From: Sisyra terminalis
Taxonomy: Eukaryota; Arthropoda; Insecta; Neuroptera; Sisyridae
NCBI GenBank assembly: GCA_958496175.1
Contig: OY292276.1
Span: 59,905,080 to 59,969,079 of the forward strand
Length of the DNA stretch: 64,000 nucleotides
Direction of reading: 5' to 3'
Shown here: one piece after another, positions 62,201 to 64,000 of the stretch
Layout of the letters: every line of letters starts with the position of its first letter
How positions within the stretch are numbered: position 1 is the first letter of the stretch
Made by a program: the position numbers and the translations under genes
Notes under the pieces: generated by a model
Databases searched by the model: none
What the model saw: the letters and a program-made list of their open reading frames with translations, nothing else
What the model was told of the DNA's origin: nothing

Positions 62201-64000
62201 CCGAAACTGCCTTTGGTTCGAAAATCATCCCTTATATAACCAAGGTACAAGCAATTGTTGAAGAAGCCACGTTCGTCTCTCCCTCTTAGTGGGAAGTGTT
62301 CATCCCTTACACGGCCTGTTCATCCCTTTAACGTGGTTTGTTTGGGGAAAAATTTGCACAGCATGTACAGAGGGACTTATACTTTCGTTTGGCATCCTAA
62401 AAAAAAAATTTTTTTATTTGACCATTTTCGTGAAAAATCAACGATGGTTAACCCACGGATTTTTTTGACCAAAAATCTTTTTGCCTCGAAACCGAAAAAA
62501 ATTGTTATATCATCGTTCTAGACATTGTCACGAACCCGAAACTGCCTTTGGTTCGAAAATCATCCCTTATATAACCAAGGTACAAGCAATTGTTGAAGAA
62601 GCCACGTTCGTCTCTCCCTCTTAGTGGGAAGTGTTCATCCCTTACACGGCCTGTTCATCCCTTTAACGTGGTTTGTTTGGGGAAAAATTCGCACAGCATG
62701 TACAGAGGGACTTATACTTTCGTTTGGCATCCTAAAAAAAAAATTTTTTTATTTGACCATTTTCGTGAAAAATCAACGATGGTTAACCCACGGATTTTTT
62801 TGACCAAAAATCTTTTTGCCTCGAAACCGAAAAAAATTGTTATATCATCGTTCTAGACATTGTCACGAACCCGAAACTGCCTTTGGTTCGAAAATCATCC
62901 CTTATATAACCAAGGTACAAGCAATTGTTGAAGAAGCCACGTTCGTCTCTCCCTCTTAGTGGGAAGTGTTCATCCCTTACACGGCCTGTTCATCCCTTTA
63001 ACGTGGTTTGTTTGGGGAAAAATTTGCACAGCATGTACAGAGGGACTTATACTTTCGTTTGGCATCCTAAAAAAAAAATTTTTTTATTTGACCATTTTCG
63101 TGAAAAATCAACGATGGTTAACCCACGGATTTTTTTGACCAAAAATCTTTTTGCCTCGAAACCGAAAAAAATTGTTATATCATCGTTCTAGACATTGTCA
63201 CGAACCCGAAACTGCCTTTGGTTCGAAAATCATCCCTTATATAACCAAGGTACAAGCAATTGTTGAAGAAGCCACGTTCGTCTCTCCCTCTTAGTGGGAA
63301 GTGTTCATCCCTTACACGGCCTGTTCATCCCTTTAACGTGGTTTGTTTGGGGAAAAATTTGCACAGCATGTACAGAGGGACTTATACTTTCGTTTGGCAT
63401 CCTAAAAAAAAATTTTTTTATTTGACCATTTTCGTGAAAAATCAACGATGGTTAACCCACGGATTTTTTTGACCAAAAATCTTTTTGCCTCGAAACCGAA
63501 AAAAATTGTTATATCATCGTTCTAGACATTGTCACGAACCCGAAACTGCCTTTGGTTCGAAAATCATCCCTTATATAACCAAGGTACAAGCAATTGTTGA
63601 AGAAGCCACGTTCGTCTCTCCCTCTTAGTGGGAAGTGTTCATCCCTTACACGGCCTGTTCATCCCTTTAACGTGGTTTGTTTGGGGAAAAATTTGCACAG
63701 CATGTACAGAGGGACTTATACTTTCGTTTGGCATCCTAAAAAAAAAATTTTTTTATTTGACCATTTTCGTGAAAAATCAACGATGGTTAACCCACGGATT
63801 TTTTTGACCAAAAATCTTTTTGCCTCGAAACCGAAAAAAATTGTTATATCATCGTTCTAGACATTGTCACGAACCCGAAACTGCCTTTGGTTCGAAAATC
63901 ATCCCTTATATAACCAAGGTACAAGCAATTGTTGAAGAAGCCACGTTCGTCTCTCCCTCTTAGTGGGAAGTGTTCATCCCTTACACGGCCTGTTCATCCC
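50300..64000. repeat. Segmental duplication copy B (partial, window ends inside it)
   Basis: This is the second copy of the 33.9-50.3 kb block, carrying the same rare variants: GGTTTCTTTTGACC near 50743, CGGTCGTCTC at 50891, TATTTTGACC at 51081, CACGCACCC near 51818, GTTCAACCCTT near 54601, CACGTACCC near 54833, ACACAGCCTG at 55616, CCTTATATATCC at 58216, TTTTGCCCAAAA near 59119, AACGAGG at 61661 and GGTTAATTTGG near 62000. It lacks three monomers near 51.9-52.3 kb and two near 58.6-58.9 kb relative to copy A. The window ends before the counterpart of about 49.27 kb, so the end of copy B is not seen. Confidence 0.92.
58869..60876. repeat. Nested 3-monomer tandem duplication in copy B
   Basis: This is the counterpart of the nested duplication in copy A at offset 14,726 bp. 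TTTTGCCCAAAA occurs near 59119 and 60123, and GCCATGTTCG near 59257 and 60261. The third monomer of the second round again carries GATAAATCAACG (near 60761). Its presence in both large copies orders the events: the 3-monomer duplication came first and the ~16-kb duplication later. Confidence 0.85.

Larger units (their letters stand above)
1..64000. repeat. Tandem satellite array, ~334-bp monomer, ~191 copies
   Basis: The same sequence recurs head to tail from the first to the last base with no interruption. Copies beginning TTGGTTCG occur at 16, 350, 684, 1018 and so on to 63887, which gives about 191 full monomers at a mean spacing of 334.4 bp, with partial copies at 1-15 and 63887-64000. 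All copies share one orientation. G+C is about 38% in the copy at 684-1017. Neighbouring copies differ by a few substitutions or by one base in an A, T or G run. Long homogeneous arrays of this type are characteristic of eukaryotic heterochromatin; centromeric, pericentromeric or subtelomeric location cannot be decided because no flank is present. I do not recognise the family and cannot name the species. Confidence 0.98.

Noticed and set aside
1..64000. Repeated open frames of about 60-135 codons, one or more per monomer on the + strand
   Set aside because: The frames I checked start at TTG or GTG rather than ATG. The monomer length is not a multiple of three, so frames shift from copy to copy. 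One-base length changes in A/T runs freely alter or fuse the frames, with no sign of coding constraint. The predicted peptides have no domain I recognise. They are by-products of the repeat.
1..64000. CRISPR array
   Set aside because: The repeat is about 334 bp with no unique spacers between copies, and no cas genes are present. This is a simple head-to-tail satellite.
1..64000. Transposon or retroelement ends within the array
   Set aside because: I see no long terminal repeats, no target-site duplications, no coding remnants and no break in the monomer phase anywhere in the window.

Overview
The whole 64 kb window is one uninterrupted head-to-tail satellite DNA array. I count about 191 complete monomers plus a partial copy at each edge. 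The mean spacing is 334.4 bp, individual copies run from about 331 to 335 bp, and all lie in the same orientation. There is no unique flank, no interspersed transposon, no gene, no RNA gene and no CRISPR array. Monomers are about 38% G+C (128 of 334 bases in the copy at 684-1017). Long, highly homogenised arrays of this kind are typical of eukaryotic constitutive heterochromatin, at centromeres, pericentromeres or subtelomeres. The sequence does not let me name the species or the satellite family, and the window contains neither end of the array.

Layout from left to right. (1) 1-6,693: 20 almost identical 334-bp monomers (type I). (2) 6,694-14,359: the same type I sequence, but with a dense cluster of one-base indels, most in homopolymer runs; these may be consensus errors. 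(3) 14,360-22,381: type II monomers (AATTGACC after the large A/T tract; A5T7 in place of A6T6), with scattered marked variants spaced 4-6 monomers apart. (4) 22,382-27,067: two tandem copies of a 7-monomer higher-order unit. (5) 27,068-29,745: a transition block. (6) 29,746-34,433: two tandem copies of another 7-monomer unit. (7) About 33.9-50.3 kb and 50.3-64.0 kb: a long segmental tandem duplication (copies A and B) sharing at least a dozen rare variants at fixed offsets. The offset drops from 16,400 to 15,395 to 14,726 bp, so copy A holds three and then two more monomers than copy B at two places.

Across the window several features change step by step. The left-hand monomers carry a perfect CAAAAAATTTTTTG palindrome and an outer CGGTTT/AAACCG inverted repeat. 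Both are broken in most right-hand monomers, while a TTATATAA palindrome absent on the left becomes nearly fixed on the right. The pattern fits repeated unequal exchange or amplification acting at several scales (1, 3, 7 and about 49 monomers). No protein-level system is encoded here. The notable content is the nested array architecture and the changing dyad and A-tract elements within the monomer.
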